A stretch of DNA of 64,000 bases from Clostridium algifaecis (GCF_017874415.1 NZ_JAGGLM010000009.1:1-64000), one strand, 5' to 3'; shown: positions 24,204 through 34,836, counted from the first letter of the stretch. Translations and numbers: made by a program. Notes: generated by a model not told the origin, from the letters alone.

Positions 24204-25448
24204 ATGGCAGTTATAGCTATGCTTGGATATGGAGTTGTTGGCAGTGGGGTAGCCGAGCTTATATTAAAAAATAAGAATAAGTTTAAAAACAGATTGAATG
24301 AGGAACTTGTAATATCAAATATTTTGGTTAGAGATATGGATAAGTATAAGGACAACAAAAATAAGGCTTTGCTAACTAACAATATAGAAGATATTTTTAA
24401 AAAAAAGGTTGATATAGTAGTAGAAGCAATGGGCGGTCTTAATCCATCATATGAATATGTAAAAAGGGCATTAGAAATGAAAAAACATGTGGTTACATCC
24501 AATAAGGATTTAATTGCAGAATATGGTACTGAACTTCTGGAACTTGCAAATAAAAATGGAGTAAGTATTCACTTTGAAGCTAGTGTTGGCGGCGGAATAC
24601 CAATATTGAAATCAATGAATGAATGCTTGGTTGGAAATGAAATAAAAAGTATCAGATCAATATTGAATGGTACTACTAATTTTATACTTTCAAAAATGAA
24701 TCATGATAATATGAGCTATGAAGATGCCTTAAAGCTTGCTCAAAAGCTTGGTTTTGCAGAAGCAAACCCTGAATCTGATGTAATGGGTTATGATGCAGCA
24801 AGGAAACTTTCTATACTATCTACTATTGCATATAATAAAAAAGTTTATTGGAAAGATATAAATATAGAGGGAATTACGGATATAGACATAAATGATTTCA
24901 AATATGCAAAAATGAGAGGATGCAGCATAAAACTTCTTGGGGTAAGCCAAAAAGATGCTGACAATATATATGCATCAGTAAGACCGGTTATGGTAAAAGA
25001 GAATTCTGTGCTTGGAAAAATTGAAGATGAATACAATGCAATTTTAGTTGAAGGGGATGCAGTAGGAGATGTATTATTTACAGGTAAAGGTGCAGGCATG
25101 TTCCCAACAGCTAGCTCAGTGTTTGCAGATATTGCAGATATAGTTATCCATAAAGAAGAAGAAGCGATTACTTTTAATGAAGAAGAAGCTAAAATAAATA
25201 AAAAATGGAATACGGATGGCAAATGGCTAATCAGAATAAAGACTGACGATAGAATAAAGGTTATTGAGAATATAACGGCTAATTTTACAAGTTCATATAT
25301 TTTATCAAATGCCATATCTATGGACAAAGATGAAGTAGTAGCCTTTATAAATGCAGACAGTGAAACTATTATAGATGATTGTATTTATAATTTGAAGAAA
25401 GACGGCTATGTTAAATCATCAAAGAAATTATTGATATTTGAAAAATAA
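24204..25448 (+). CDS. hom: Homoserine dehydrogenase
   Basis: It reduces aspartate semialdehyde to homoserine, the branch point to threonine and methionine. The Rossmann motif GYGVVGSG is at the N-terminus, followed by the catalytic region SVGGGIPILKSMNECL and NGTTNFILSKM, and a C-terminal ACT domain (LIRIKTDDRIKVIENITANF). I start at ATG 24204 (414 residues), because GGAGG at 24191-24195 lies just before it. An upstream extension to 24156 has no ribosome-binding site. It stands between pheB and thrB. Confidence 0.96.
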   Translation: MAVIAMLGYGVVGSGVAELILKNKNKFKNRLNEELVISNILVRDMDKYKDNKNKALLTNNIEDIFKKKVDIVVEAMGGLNPSYEYVKRALEMKKHVVTSNKDLIAEYGTELLELANKNGVSIHFEASVGGGIPILKSMNECLVGNEIKSIRSILNGTTNFILSKMNHDNMSYEDALKLAQKLGFAEANPESDVMGYDAARKLSILSTIAYNKKVYWKDINIEGITDIDINDFKYAKMRGCSIKLLGVSQKDADNIYASVRPVMVKENSVLGKIEDEYNAILVEGDAVGDVLFTGKGAGMFPTASSVFADIADIVIHKEEEAITFNEEEAKINKKWNTDGKWLIRIKTDDRIKVIENITANFTSSYILSNAISMDKDEVVAFINADSETIIDDCIYNLKKDGYVKSSKKLLIFEK

Positions 25449-25502
25449 TTTCTCGAATTAATTTATAAAGTCATAAACTAGATTGGCAAGGGAGGACATA
25501 AT

Positions 25503-26405
25503 ATGTCTAAAGTAAAAGTTAGAATACCGGCCACCACTGCAAATATGGGACCTGGATTTGATACTTTGGGTATGGCACTTAAATTATATAATGAAATTGA
25601 AGTTCAAGAAACAAATGGTGGAACTGAAATATATAATAATGGAGTTAGAGAAGAAGAAGATTTTAAAGATAATTTAATATACAAAACTATAATGAAAACT
25701 ATTGGTAAACAGGGGTATTCATGTAAAGGACTTAAAATAAATGTAACAAAATGTGATATACCAATGTCAAGGGGACTTGGCAGCAGTTCAGCATGTATAG
25801 TTGGCGGCATAAAAGCTGCCAATTCGATTACAGGTGTAAAAATGACTCAGGAAGATATAATCTCTCTGGCAACTGAAATAGAGGGACATCCAGATAATGT
25901 AGTTCCTGCAGCTTTAGGAGGAATGGTCATATCTTTAAAAGTTGGAGATAAAATAACTTATTCAAAAGTTAAATTGCCTTCACAGTTAAGATTTGCAGCA
26001 ATGATACCTGAATTCGAAGTGAGTACAGCTCTTTCTAGAAAAGTTCTTCCAGAATCCTATTCAAAAGAGGACTGTATATTTAATATGTCAAGAGCTGCAA
26101 TGCTTGTAAATGCATTAAATAATAATGAGTTTAACAAGTTGAGCTTATGTTTTGATGATAAAATTCATCAGCCTTATAGAAAAAAATTAATAAAAAATTT
26201 AGATGCTATTTTCAAAGAGTCTAACAAACTTAAATCTTTAGGTGAATTTATAAGTGGATCAGGATCTACATTAATGGCTGTTATTTCAAACGAAAATGCA
26301 GATGAATTTACATATTGTATGAAAAAATTTCTTGATGGGCTTGAAGATAAATGGAACATAATTTTACTTGAACCTGATTTGGAAGGCGTTAAGATTTTAA
26401 AATAA
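25503..26405 (+). CDS. thrB: Homoserine kinase
   Basis: This GHMP kinase phosphorylates homoserine on the way to threonine. The motif RGLGSSSACIVGGI binds ATP, the N-terminus VRIPATTANMGPGFDTLG is typical of ThrB, and the C-terminal GSGSTLMA is the third GHMP motif. It has 300 residues and a GGGAGGACAT site. thrC is not adjacent. Confidence 0.96.
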   Translation: MSKVKVRIPATTANMGPGFDTLGMALKLYNEIEVQETNGGTEIYNNGVREEEDFKDNLIYKTIMKTIGKQGYSCKGLKINVTKCDIPMSRGLGSSSACIVGGIKAANSITGVKMTQEDIISLATEIEGHPDNVVPAALGGMVISLKVGDKITYSKVKLPSQLRFAAMIPEFEVSTALSRKVLPESYSKEDCIFNMSRAAMLVNALNNNEFNKLSLCFDDKIHQPYRKKLIKNLDAIFKESNKLKSLGEFISGSGSTLMAVISNENADEFTYCMKKFLDGLEDKWNIILLEPDLEGVKILK

Positions 26406-26489
26406 ACTTTTTCAAAAAGTAATATTTTTTTCATCTCATACTTATATTTAATATATAGATATTAACAATAAGAAGATTGAGGTGAGAAA

Positions 26490-27194
26490 ATGAAATACAC
26501 ACGATATGACTTAAAAAAGAAAACTGGGACAAAGAGTTTTGTAATTATAATAACCTTAATATTTATAACAGCATTCATTATAGGTACTTTTGCATTCAAA
26601 ATATTAATGAGCAATTATGGGGGAAATGCAATTAAAACTGATATGTCTGCAGACAAAACAGAAGATTCATATAATAAGAAATCTGCAATTGATGGAAGTG
26701 AAACTAAATTTATAGCTGTTCAGGGCGGTATATATAAGGATAACAACAATGTGGATGAAGAAAAAAAATTACTTTCAAGCTATGGTGTACCTTTTGAAAT
26801 AAAAGACGGCGATAAAGTAAGAGTTTTTTTAGGAATATATACAGAAGCAGGCGCAAAGGACATTGTATCTTCTCTAACAAAGCAGAAAGTGGATAATTCA
26901 AATATGAATTTTAGCATAAAAAAGGACAGTCTATGTAATGCAGAAATAATAGAAATAATAAATGCAAATTTGCAGATATTGAATAAATTTTCTGAAAAAG
27001 ACGTAGAATCAATAAAAACTGATGAATTAAAAAAATGGTGTGCTTCATTAAAAGATGTTAATAAAAGTGATAAGAACTATTATGTATTTAAAGATTTAAG
27101 GGATTATATAAATAAATTTCCAGACAAATTACCTAAAGATAAAATTGATGAGAATTATATATATATTTATGGTAAATTAAAAAATATGAATTAA
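26490..27194 (+). CDS. Membrane-anchored SPOR-domain-like protein
   Basis: This 234-residue protein has a short cytoplasmic start, one membrane helix (about 16-38, FVIIITLIFITAFIIGTFAF) and an extracytoplasmic part. Residues about 70-140 (FIAVQGGIYKDNNNVDEE, then VRVFLGIYTEAGAKDIVSSL) have the betaalphabeta pattern of a SPOR domain, which binds denuded peptidoglycan at division sites. The C-terminal 90 residues are helical and unassigned. It lies upstream of the division and shape cluster. A terminator follows. Confidence 0.7.
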   Translation: MKYTRYDLKKKTGTKSFVIIITLIFITAFIIGTFAFKILMSNYGGNAIKTDMSADKTEDSYNKKSAIDGSETKFIAVQGGIYKDNNNVDEEKKLLSSYGVPFEIKDGDKVRVFLGIYTEAGAKDIVSSLTKQKVDNSNMNFSIKKDSLCNAEIIEIINANLQILNKFSEKDVESIKTDELKKWCASLKDVNKSDKNYYVFKDLRDYINKFPDKLPKDKIDENYIYIYGKLKNMN

Positions 27195-27223
27195 AAATAT
27201 TGATTATATATAATTTTAATAAT

Positions 27224-27264
27224 TGGCAAGTATATGTATATATTTTACAGTACTTGCCATTTTC
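27224..27264 (+). terminator. Terminator after the SPOR-like gene
   Basis: TGGCAAGTA (27224-27232) pairs with TACTTGCCA (27251-27259), then TTTT. Confidence 0.8.
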
Positions 27265-27367
27265 ATACTTAATTTAAAAATTTTTTTGAACAATGGTATA
27301 TGTACTTGTTTATGCTTTTATTAAATGATAAACTATATTAGATATATTGTTAATTAGGGGGATTTAG

Positions 27368-27628
27368 GTGAAAGGGGCAGGAAAAAGTACAGTTCTTTTA
27401 TGGTTTCTGATATTTTTAGGAGCTGTGGCCGGAAGCCTTATAGGCGATACTATAGGCAGCAGCTTTGATATGTTTAAATTTTTAAAGAATTCATATGCTA
27501 TAGGCACAAACGCACCTTTAGCATTAAGTCTTAAAATTTTAACTATTACTATTGGTATAAATTTTAATATTAATATTATGACTATAATAGGTGTAATTGT
27601 GGCTATAATATTATATAGAAGATATTAG
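27368..27628 (+). CDS. DUF4321 small membrane protein
   Basis: This 86-residue protein has an N-terminal hydrophobic segment with Gly-rich GAVAGSLIGDTIG, and a second helix at the C-terminus (IMTIIGVIVAIILYRRY). The function is unknown. The family is found at this position upstream of maf-radC-mreB in clostridia, suggesting a link with the cell-shape operon. The start is GTG with AGGGGG upstream. Confidence 0.75.
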   Translation: MKGAGKSTVLLWFLIFLGAVAGSLIGDTIGSSFDMFKFLKNSYAIGTNAPLALSLKILTITIGINFNINIMTIIGVIVAIILYRRY

Positions 27629-27639
27629 GAAGTGGTTTA

Positions 27640-28218
27640 TTGAAAATTGTATTAGCTTCATCATCCATAAGAAGGCGTCAACTCTTAGGAAGACTTTTAG
27701 AAAATTTTGACGTATTTGTAAGTGATTTTAAAGAAGACAGCGTCAGATTTGAAGGTGACTGTGGCAAGTATGTTATGGAACTTGCTTTAGGTAAAGCTAA
27801 AAATGTATGCAGCAAATTAAAAAATGAGCAGGCTATAATAATAGGATGTGATACTGTTGTATATTTAAATGGAAAAATACTTGGAAAACCGGAGAATGAG
27901 AATGATGCTTTTAATATGTTAAAAGCTTTGAGTGGAAATGAACACCAGGTATATTCAGGAATAGCAGTTATTGACAAAACTTCAGGAACTGTGAAAAGTG
28001 ATTTTGTCAAAACTGTAGTTAAGTTTTCAGATATATCGGATGATCAAATAAAGAAATATCTAAAAAGAGGAGAATATAAAGATAAGGCAGGAGCATATGG
28101 CATTCAAGGTTATGCAGGAGTATTTGTATCTGAAATTCATGGATGCTATTATAATGTTGTTGGCCTTCCTCTTAATAGACTTTATCAAATTTTAACTGGA
28201 ATGGGGGTAAATCTATAA
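27640..28218 (+). CDS. maf: Maf family nucleotide pyrophosphatase
   Basis: It hydrolyses non-canonical or pyrimidine nucleoside triphosphates to monophosphates, a house-cleaning function also linked to septum control. The signature LASSSIRRRQLLG is at the N-terminus, followed by IIGCDTVVYLNGKILGKP and NEHQVYSGIAV, then GAYGIQGYAGVFV. It has 192 residues. The start is TTG at 27640 behind AGGAAGTGG, 11 bases after DUF4321. It belongs to the maf-radC-mreBCD operon. Confidence 0.94.
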   Translation: MKIVLASSSIRRRQLLGRLLENFDVFVSDFKEDSVRFEGDCGKYVMELALGKAKNVCSKLKNEQAIIIGCDTVVYLNGKILGKPENENDAFNMLKALSGNEHQVYSGIAVIDKTSGTVKSDFVKTVVKFSDISDDQIKKYLKRGEYKDKAGAYGIQGYAGVFVSEIHGCYYNVVGLPLNRLYQILTGMGVNL

Positions 28219-28232
28219 TAAGGAGTTTTTAA

Positions 28233-28919
28233 ATGAATAGAACATTAAAAATCAAAGATTTACCTGAAAATGAAAGACCAAGGGAAAGACTTTTTAGATA
28301 TGGGTCAGAGGCATTATCAAATGTAGAACTTTTAGCAATACTTCTTGGCTCAGGGACTAAAAATGAGAATATAATATCATTAAGTAGTAAAATTATAAGA
28401 GATAATGGAGGGCTGAATGGAGTTTTTAATTCAAGTCTAGAAGATTTTACCAAAATTAATGGTATAGGAAAAGCAAAAGCTTCCAAACTCCTGGCCATGA
28501 TAGAATTGTCAAAGAGGTTTAAATCTTTTAAAGATGGTGATAATTATAAAATATCCAGTCCTAAAGATGCTGCTTTTTTAGTTATGGAAGAGATGAAGTT
28601 GCTTAAACAAGAACAGCTTAAGGTTATAATGTTAAATACAAAGAATATTGTTATAAATGTAAAAAAAGTTTTTGTAGGAAGTTTAAATTCATCTATAGTA
28701 CATCCAAGAGAAGTTTTTAATGATGCTATTAAGAAAAGCAGTGCATCTATAATAATATGCCATAATCATCCGTCAGGTGATCCAACGCCAAGTGATGAGG
28801 ACATAAAGGTAACTATTAGGATAAAAGAATGTGGAGAAATTTTGGGAATACAGCTTATTGATCATTTAATAATAGGAAATGGAATATATATTAGCTTAAA
28901 AGAAAAAGGAATAGTGTAA
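28233..28919 (+). CDS. radC: RadC family JAB/MPN domain protein
   Basis: The C-terminal JAMM metalloprotease-like domain carries the metal motif ICHNHPSGDPTPSDED. The N-terminal half is a helix-hairpin-helix region (INGIGKAKASKLLAMIELS). It has 228 residues. The in vivo role is unclear; the old link to recombinational repair is not supported in E. coli. It lies in the maf-radC-mreB order typical of Firmicutes, 14 bases after maf. Confidence 0.95.
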   Translation: MNRTLKIKDLPENERPRERLFRYGSEALSNVELLAILLGSGTKNENIISLSSKIIRDNGGLNGVFNSSLEDFTKINGIGKAKASKLLAMIELSKRFKSFKDGDNYKISSPKDAAFLVMEEMKLLKQEQLKVIMLNTKNIVINVKKVFVGSLNSSIVHPREVFNDAIKKSSASIIICHNHPSGDPTPSDEDIKVTIRIKECGEILGIQLIDHLIIGNGIYISLKEKGIV

Positions 28920-28938
28920 ACTGAAAGGAGAAATATAA

Positions 28939-29949
28939 ATGGGATTTTTTGGAATATCAAGAGACATGGGAATTGATTTAGGTACAGCTAATACCTTAAT
29001 ATATGTAAAAGGAAAAGGTATAGTGCTTAGGGAACCCTCTGTTGTTGCTATAAATAGTGATGTTAAAAGAGTTATGGCTGTTGGAAATGAAGCAAAGGAC
29101 ATGATAGGTAGGACACCGGGAAATATTGTGGCAATACGTCCGCTTAAAGATGGGGTTATTGCTGATTTTGATGTAACTCATACAATGCTTAGAAAGTTTA
29201 TTGAAAAAGTTAGTCCTAAATCTGCATTTACAAGTCCTAGAATATTTGTGTGCTTTCCATCTGGAGTTACAGAAGTTGAAAAAAGAGCAATAGAAGAAGC
29301 AACAAAGCATGCAGGCGCAAGGGATGTATTATTGATGGAAGAACCTATGGCAGCTGCTATAGGAGCAGGATTACCTGTAAATGAGCCAACAGGAAGTATG
29401 ATTGTGGACATAGGTGGTGGTACTACAGAGGTTGCTATAATATCACTTGGAGGAATAGTTACAAGTAAATCACTTAGAATTGCAGGAGACGAATTAGATG
29501 AAGCTATAGTAAATTATATAAAGAAAGAATACAATTTAATGATAGGTGAGAGAACTGCAGAAAATGTAAAAATAGAATTAGGTTCAGCTTATGATATAGG
29601 TGAAAATAATGAAATGGAAATAAGAGGACGAGATCTTGTAACTGGATTGCCTAAAGTTATAACTATAAATGAAGAAGAAATAAGAGGTGCATTGAAGGAA
29701 CCTGTAGCTGCAATAATAGATTCAATAAAGACAACTCTTGAAAAAACTCCACCAGAGCTTGCAGCTGATATAATGGACAAAGGGATTATGCTGGCAGGCG
29801 GCGGTGCAATGCTCAGAGGATTAGATCAGCTTGTAAATTTGGAAACCCATATTCCAGTTCATATAGCAGAAACTCCACTGGATTGTGTAGCGCTCGGTGC
29901 AGGAAAAGCACTAGATACTATAGATAAAATAGTAGCTAGTAGAAAATAG
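28939..29949 (+). CDS. mreB: Rod-shape actin MreB
   Basis: MreB forms membrane-bound filaments that guide lateral wall synthesis. Actin-fold motifs are present: phosphate 1 [19 protein letters not shown], phosphate 2 [15 protein letters not shown], and the adenosine motif [15 protein letters not shown]. Its 336 residues are the standard size. It has an AAAGGAG site and is the first of mreBCD, with mreC starting 11 bases after its stop. Confidence 0.98.
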   Translation: MGFFGISRDMGIDLGTANTLIYVKGKGIVLREPSVVAINSDVKRVMAVGNEAKDMIGRTPGNIVAIRPLKDGVIADFDVTHTMLRKFIEKVSPKSAFTSPRIFVCFPSGVTEVEKRAIEEATKHAGARDVLLMEEPMAAAIGAGLPVNEPTGSMIVDIGGGTTEVAIISLGGIVTSKSLRIAGDELDEAIVNYIKKEYNLMIGERTAENVKIELGSAYDIGENNEMEIRGRDLVTGLPKVITINEEEIRGALKEPVAAIIDSIKTTLEKTPPELAADIMDKGIMLAGGGAMLRGLDQLVNLETHIPVHIAETPLDCVALGAGKALDTIDKIVASRK

Positions 29950-29960
29950 AGTGGTGGATT

Positions 29961-30821
29961 ATGCGATTTTTTAAGAATAAACTGGCAGTAGTTATAATAA
30001 TACTGTCAGTTACATTTTTAATCTTAATTTCTTTTAGCATAAAAAATGGCGGCACATTTTTTATGAGAAATGGTATGGGCAGTGCATTAAACACAATACA
30101 GGGTGGAGTATATAAATTTAACAACAGCATAAAACAGTCTTTAGGATTTATAATAAATATTTCAAGTATTAAAAGTGAAAATCAGCAGCTTGATAAAAAA
30201 AATAGTGAACTGGAAAACAAGCTTGTGGAGTACAAAGATTTAAAAAACGAAAATACTAACTTGAGAGAAATGCTTAATTTTAAAAAGCAGAGATCAGAAT
30301 ATAATTATATAGGATGTGACATAATAGGCAGAGGCGGAAATGATGCTTTGGATCAATTTACAATAAACAGAGGAAGTAATGATGGAATAAAGAAGGGCAT
30401 GGTCGCTGTTACAGACAAAGGTCTTGTTGGTACAGTAACACATGTTGAAAAAGGTTGGGCCATAGTTCAAGCATTATCTAACGAAAATTCTGCTGTTGGA
30501 GCAGAACTTGAAAATACGGATCAAAAAAATGAAATTTCAGAAGAGGGAATTTTGAAAGGATATAAAGAAGGAACAAATAGTTACCTTGGAAAAATATATT
30601 ATCTCCCAAGTGAATCTAAAATTAAAAAGGGAGATTCGATTTTAACTTCTGGAATTGATAATTCCTATCCTAAAGGAATAAGAATAGGAACTGTTGTAAG
30701 TGTAGAATTAGATAAGGGAAAAGTAATGAAAAATGCTATAATAAAGCCATATGTCAATTTTGATAAGATTGAGGAAATGCTAATAGTAATTCCAAAAAAT
30801 CAAATAGACATAAAGTATTAA
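29961..30821 (+). CDS. mreC: Rod-shape-determining protein MreC
   Basis: This bitopic elongasome protein activates PBP2/RodA. It has one N-terminal membrane helix (about 8-25), then a coiled coil (SIKSENQQLDKKNSELENKL) and a beta-barrel domain with DQFTINRGSNDGIKKGM and VAVTDKGLVGTV. It has 286 residues. mreD overlaps its end by a few bases. Confidence 0.96.
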   Translation: MRFFKNKLAVVIIILSVTFLILISFSIKNGGTFFMRNGMGSALNTIQGGVYKFNNSIKQSLGFIINISSIKSENQQLDKKNSELENKLVEYKDLKNENTNLREMLNFKKQRSEYNYIGCDIIGRGGNDALDQFTINRGSNDGIKKGMVAVTDKGLVGTVTHVEKGWAIVQALSNENSAVGAELENTDQKNEISEEGILKGYKEGTNSYLGKIYYLPSESKIKKGDSILTSGIDNSYPKGIRIGTVVSVELDKGKVMKNAIIKPYVNFDKIEEMLIVIPKNQIDIKY

Positions 30822-30831
30822 GGTGATGTAT

Positions 30832-31323
30832 ATGAAAAAAATATTAATGCTAATTCTTATATCGATTTTGCTCTTTATACTTGACAATGTATTTGTTCCT
30901 TTTTTCCCTATAAGAAATATATATCCAAGTTTACTTTTTGTATTTATAGTATGTTATTCTATTGCCAGTGGAAGTTGGGAAGGGCTGTGGCTTGGAGTTT
31001 TTGCAGGAATACTTCAGGACATTTATTTTATAGACGGATTCTGGATAAATACTTTCTTAAATATGATAATATGTGTGATAGCTGGAATTTTAGGCAACAG
31101 TATATTTAAAGAAAAAAAATTTATTCCTATTATTTTCTGCTTTTTACTTGCGAATTTGAAGGGACTGCTATTATTTTTTACATTGAATTTGAGTGGAATA
31201 TATTCAGATATAACTAATATGTTCTTTATCAGTATATATGACATGATTATTTGCATCTTTATGTATAAGACAGTATATAAATTTTCTAAAAAAAATTACA
31301 TGGAAAGCAAGTGGAAATTTTAG
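30832..31323 (+). CDS. mreD: Rod-shape-determining protein MreD
   Basis: This integral membrane partner of MreC has five or so hydrophobic segments in 163 residues, starting KKILMLILISILLFILDNV, with PFFPIRNIYPSLLFVFIVCY and DIYFIDGFWINTFLN as family-like features. I use ATG 30832, because AAGGTG at 30820-30825 then has a spacing of six. GTG 30823 overlaps the ribosome-binding site. pbp2 follows after 15 bases. Confidence 0.92.
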   Translation: MKKILMLILISILLFILDNVFVPFFPIRNIYPSLLFVFIVCYSIASGSWEGLWLGVFAGILQDIYFIDGFWINTFLNMIICVIAGILGNSIFKEKKFIPIIFCFLLANLKGLLLFFTLNLSGIYSDITNMFFISIYDMIICIFMYKTVYKFSKKNYMESKWKF

Positions 31324-31338
31324 AGGAACGGTGATTTT

Positions 31339-34008
31339 ATGAGATTAAAAAAAGGGAAAAAAAGAATGTCTAGATATACTGCTCTTATTGTAATCATGGC
31401 TATTATTTTTGGTTGTATTGGAGTACAGCTTTTTTTGTTGCAGATTGTAAAAGGTGATGACTACAAGGAGCAAGCAAACAATAAATCTATTAAGGAAATA
31501 TCAGATCCGGCGCCGAGAGGAAATATATTGGACAAAAATGGAGCAGTTCTTGCCACAAGCAAACAGAGTTATACTCTGGTTTACAATCAGACAGATGAGA
31601 GTGATAAATACTTTTTCAAAACTATGGACAAAGTGTTCAAGATACTTGATGCTAATGGTGAGACCCAGCAGGATGATTTTGAACTTAAAATAAATCCTTT
31701 TAAATTTGAATTTAGAAGCGATGATGCAAATACAAGAAGGGCTCTTGAGATAAAGTTTAAAAGGGATAGAGGACTTAATACGGACATAGAAAAAAAGATA
31801 AAAGCAAATAATAAAAATATTTCAGATGATGACTTAAAGAAACAGGTTAATGATGAATTAATGAAGATATCACCGCAGGATACCTTTAATAAGCTTCTTA
31901 AGCAGTACAAAATAAGCAGTGCATATCCAATTGAAGAACAGAGAAGATTTATGATTATTAAAGATACTATAAAGATGCACAGTTTCTCAGGCTACAATCC
32001 TGTGACTATAGCCAGCAATATGAACAAAGAGACTGCATTAAAATTTTCTCAGATGCTTAGTGACCTGCCGGGAGTAGATGTAAATACACAGCCAATAAGA
32101 TATTATCCTAACAATGATTTAGCATCAGCGGTAATTGGATATATATCAAAAATAAGTACTGACTATGATAAATACACTGAAAAAGGATATGATTCAAATA
32201 GTGACTATATAGGTCAGGCTGGTATTGAAGCTGCGCTTGAAGATAGACTTAAAGGATCAAAGGGCGGAAGAATAGTAAAGCTTGATAAAAATGGAAAGAT
32301 AACCGAGGAGCTTGGCAAAAAAGATCCTTATCCGGGCCAGACAGTACAGCTTACTATAGATAAGGATGTACAGAAAGCAGCTGAGACAGCACTTGATACC
32401 AGGATGCAAGAACTTAGATCAAATCCGTATGGACAGCAAAGGTCAGATACAACCAATGCAACCAGGGCAGCAGCAGTTGTAATTGATGTCAATACAGGAG
32501 GCGTAATTGCACTAGCCAGCAGGCCGGGATATGACCCTAATCTTTTTGCAGTACCAGGGAGACTATCAACAGATTTATATAATCAATATTTCAGTCCTGA
32601 TTTAGAAAAATTCGGGAAACAATATATTGAACAGAGGGGAATTGCAAGCAGATTAGGCGGAACTGAAGAGGATGCACTCAATAAACTCTTCCCTATAGAT
32701 AAAAGTATAAAAAATAATACAACTATAAGACAGGATGCTTACGATATATATCCAAAACCATTTTATAATTATGCAACACAATCACTTATACCACCAGGAT
32801 CAACATTTAAACCAATGACAGCTATTGCAGGACTTGAAAGTGGAGCAATAACCCCTGATTTTGGTGTCGATGATGAAGGTATATTTGATAAAGGTGGAAA
32901 AATTGTAAAATTTGAATTGGATGGCGCAAATGGTTATGTTGATTTAGCTTCAGCAATACAAAAATCCAGTAACCCTTATTTTATGACAGTTGGCAAGAGA
33001 ATTAGAGAGTATTTTGGAGATGATACTTTAGCTAAATATGCATGGAAATTTGGGCTTGGAGTATCTACAAGTGGAAATGTTAAAGCATCTACCGGTATAG
33101 AAATTCCAGAAAAATTCGGTCAGGTGTACAATACTGTAACAAACAAAAATACATTTGCAAGCACGTATCTTTGGAAAACTATGTCTTCACTAAAAAACGG
33201 ACAGGATGATTATGGACATAAATTTACTCAGATAAACTTATATGATAATGATAGTGATTCAAGTAAAGTTAAGAGTATAAAGACAAATATCAAAAATTTA
33301 ATACAAGACTCTATAAAAAATGGTGATAAAGCTTTTGACAAGGCAAAATATAAAGATTTGATTTCACAACTTATAAGTGAAGATCCTGCATATAATGGAA
33401 AAGAAATCAGCGACAGCAAATTAAATTCAATAATTCAGGCAATTTATTATATAACAGTATCTGATGCAAATGCTCAGTTGAACGTTCCTGCAAATATAGA
33501 AGATGCATCTATTGGACAGGGAATTGACCAGTTTACACCACTGCAGATGGCAAATTATATTGCAACTATTGCAAATGGTGGAACAAGATATAAAGTACAT
33601 CTTGTAAATAAAATATTGGATTCAAACGGAAAAGTTATAGAGAATGTAAATCCTAGTGTTATAGAAAATACTGGAGTCAAGGCTTCTAATATAGCTGCTG
33701 TCAAGGCTGGTATGGAAGCTGTTAATGAAAAAGGTACTGCATCCCAGACATTTGCCAATTTCCCTATACCTACAGCAGGAAAAACAGGTACTGCAAGTAT
33801 GGGAAATCAGGAGCAGATAGGAAGAACTGACTATGCTGAATATGTTGGATATGCACCTCTTGATAAACCACAAATAGCTGTCTGTGTTGTAGTATTTGAT
33901 GGTGGTCAGGGAGCAGGTTCTGCTGAAGTTGCAAAAGCTATTTATTCTGCGTATTTTAAATTAAACAATAGCACGAGCACTCAAAGTACTACTGCATCAC
34001 AAAATTGA
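31339..34008 (+). CDS. mrdA: Penicillin-binding protein 2 (class B transpeptidase)
   Basis: It cross-links peptidoglycan during cell elongation, working with RodA. It has a short cytoplasmic start, a membrane helix near residue 15-35, a dimerisation domain starting at DPAPRGNILDKNG, and the transpeptidase domain with S488-T-F-K, S543-S-N and K815-TGTAS. It has 889 residues. This is far longer than E. coli PBP2 (about 630) and as usual in clostridia, because of insertions in both domains. It closes the mre operon, and rodA lies further on after minCDE. Confidence 0.95.
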   Translation: MRLKKGKKRMSRYTALIVIMAIIFGCIGVQLFLLQIVKGDDYKEQANNKSIKEISDPAPRGNILDKNGAVLATSKQSYTLVYNQTDESDKYFFKTMDKVFKILDANGETQQDDFELKINPFKFEFRSDDANTRRALEIKFKRDRGLNTDIEKKIKANNKNISDDDLKKQVNDELMKISPQDTFNKLLKQYKISSAYPIEEQRRFMIIKDTIKMHSFSGYNPVTIASNMNKETALKFSQMLSDLPGVDVNTQPIRYYPNNDLASAVIGYISKISTDYDKYTEKGYDSNSDYIGQAGIEAALEDRLKGSKGGRIVKLDKNGKITEELGKKDPYPGQTVQLTIDKDVQKAAETALDTRMQELRSNPYGQQRSDTTNATRAAAVVIDVNTGGVIALASRPGYDPNLFAVPGRLSTDLYNQYFSPDLEKFGKQYIEQRGIASRLGGTEEDALNKLFPIDKSIKNNTTIRQDAYDIYPKPFYNYATQSLIPPGSTFKPMTAIAGLESGAITPDFGVDDEGIFDKGGKIVKFELDGANGYVDLASAIQKSSNPYFMTVGKRIREYFGDDTLAKYAWKFGLGVSTSGNVKASTGIEIPEKFGQVYNTVTNKNTFASTYLWKTMSSLKNGQDDYGHKFTQINLYDNDSDSSKVKSIKTNIKNLIQDSIKNGDKAFDKAKYKDLISQLISEDPAYNGKEISDSKLNSIIQAIYYITVSDANAQLNVPANIEDASIGQGIDQFTPLQMANYIATIANGGTRYKVHLVNKILDSNGKVIENVNPSVIENTGVKASNIAAVKAGMEAVNEKGTASQTFANFPIPTAGKTGTASMGNQEQIGRTDYAEYVGYAPLDKPQIAVCVVVFDGGQGAGSAEVAKAIYSAYFKLNNSTSTQSTTASQN

Positions 34009-34042
34009 ATTTTTAATTCTCAGCATAGAGAATATTATAATA

Positions 34043-34082
34043 TTAAATTTGCGGATAGGTGGCTTTCTATTCGCAAATTTAA
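34043..34082. terminator. Stem-loop after pbp2
   Basis: TTAAATTTGCGGATAG (34043-34058) pairs with 34067-34082 (16 bp with one G-U pair). There is no U-run, so termination or RNA protection is possible. Confidence 0.6.
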
Positions 34083-34169
34083 TGTATTTAAAGAGAAAAA
34101 TTTTAAATTAAGGAGGATTTACAAATATTGTGTTGAAATAATATAATGTAGGTATTATGGAGGTCTGAT

Positions 34170-34802
34170 ATGTTGGAAGATAGTATAAAGATAAAGGGAA
34201 ATAGAGATGGAATAAATATAATTATAAACATGAATAAGTTTAAAGATTTTGACGAAATGGTTGAAGCTTTAAGTGAAAGACTTTCACCGGGTAAAACTTT
34301 TTATAGAGGTTCTACCTTAAAAATAACTACAGATTTGAAATATATAAATGAAAAACAATATATAAAATTAAAAGATATATTATTTGATGAATTTTTAGTT
34401 AGGGACTGCATACTTGAAGATAGAAAAGAGAAATCAAATAAAATATTTTCAGGAATTTATGAAGGAAGGACTAAATTTTTAAGAAAGACTGTAAGAAGTG
34501 GACAGATTGTAGATTATTCTGGAAATATAGTTATAATAGGAGATGTAAATTCTGGATCAGAAATATATGCGGGTGGTAATGTAATTGTATTTGGTTCGCT
34601 TAAAGGATATGTGCATGCAGGATATGGCGGTAATGGCAGGGCGATAGTTGCTGCATTTTGTCTTCAGCCAGAAATGCTTCAAATTGCCAATATAGTTACA
34701 AGGTCACCTGAAGATAATATTAAACCTGAATATCCAGAGGTGGCAAAAGTTAGAGGAAATACAATAATTGTAGAACCGTACCTTCCAAATAAATTTATTT
34801 AA
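34170..34802 (+). CDS. minC: Septum site-determining protein MinC
   Basis: It inhibits FtsZ ring formation away from midcell together with MinD. The N-terminal half is short, and the C-terminal half is the beta-helix that binds MinD and FtsZ ([20 protein letters not shown], then [19 protein letters not shown]). It has 210 residues and a GGAGGT site. It is separated from minD by a terminator and 261 bases, so minD may have its own promoter. Confidence 0.94.
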   Translation: MLEDSIKIKGNRDGINIIINMNKFKDFDEMVEALSERLSPGKTFYRGSTLKITTDLKYINEKQYIKLKDILFDEFLVRDCILEDRKEKSNKIFSGIYEGRTKFLRKTVRSGQIVDYSGNIVIIGDVNSGSEIYAGGNVIVFGSLKGYVHAGYGGNGRAIVAAFCLQPEMLQIANIVTRSPEDNIKPEYPEVAKVRGNTIIVEPYLPNKFI

Positions 34803-34836
34803 AAAATCTTTCTTATTTGAGGGATTTTTTATTTTT
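34801..34836 (+). terminator. Terminator after minC
   Basis: AAAAAATC pairs with GATTTTTT around a 14-nt loop, followed by ATTTTT. The stem is AT-rich, so leakage is likely. Confidence 0.6.
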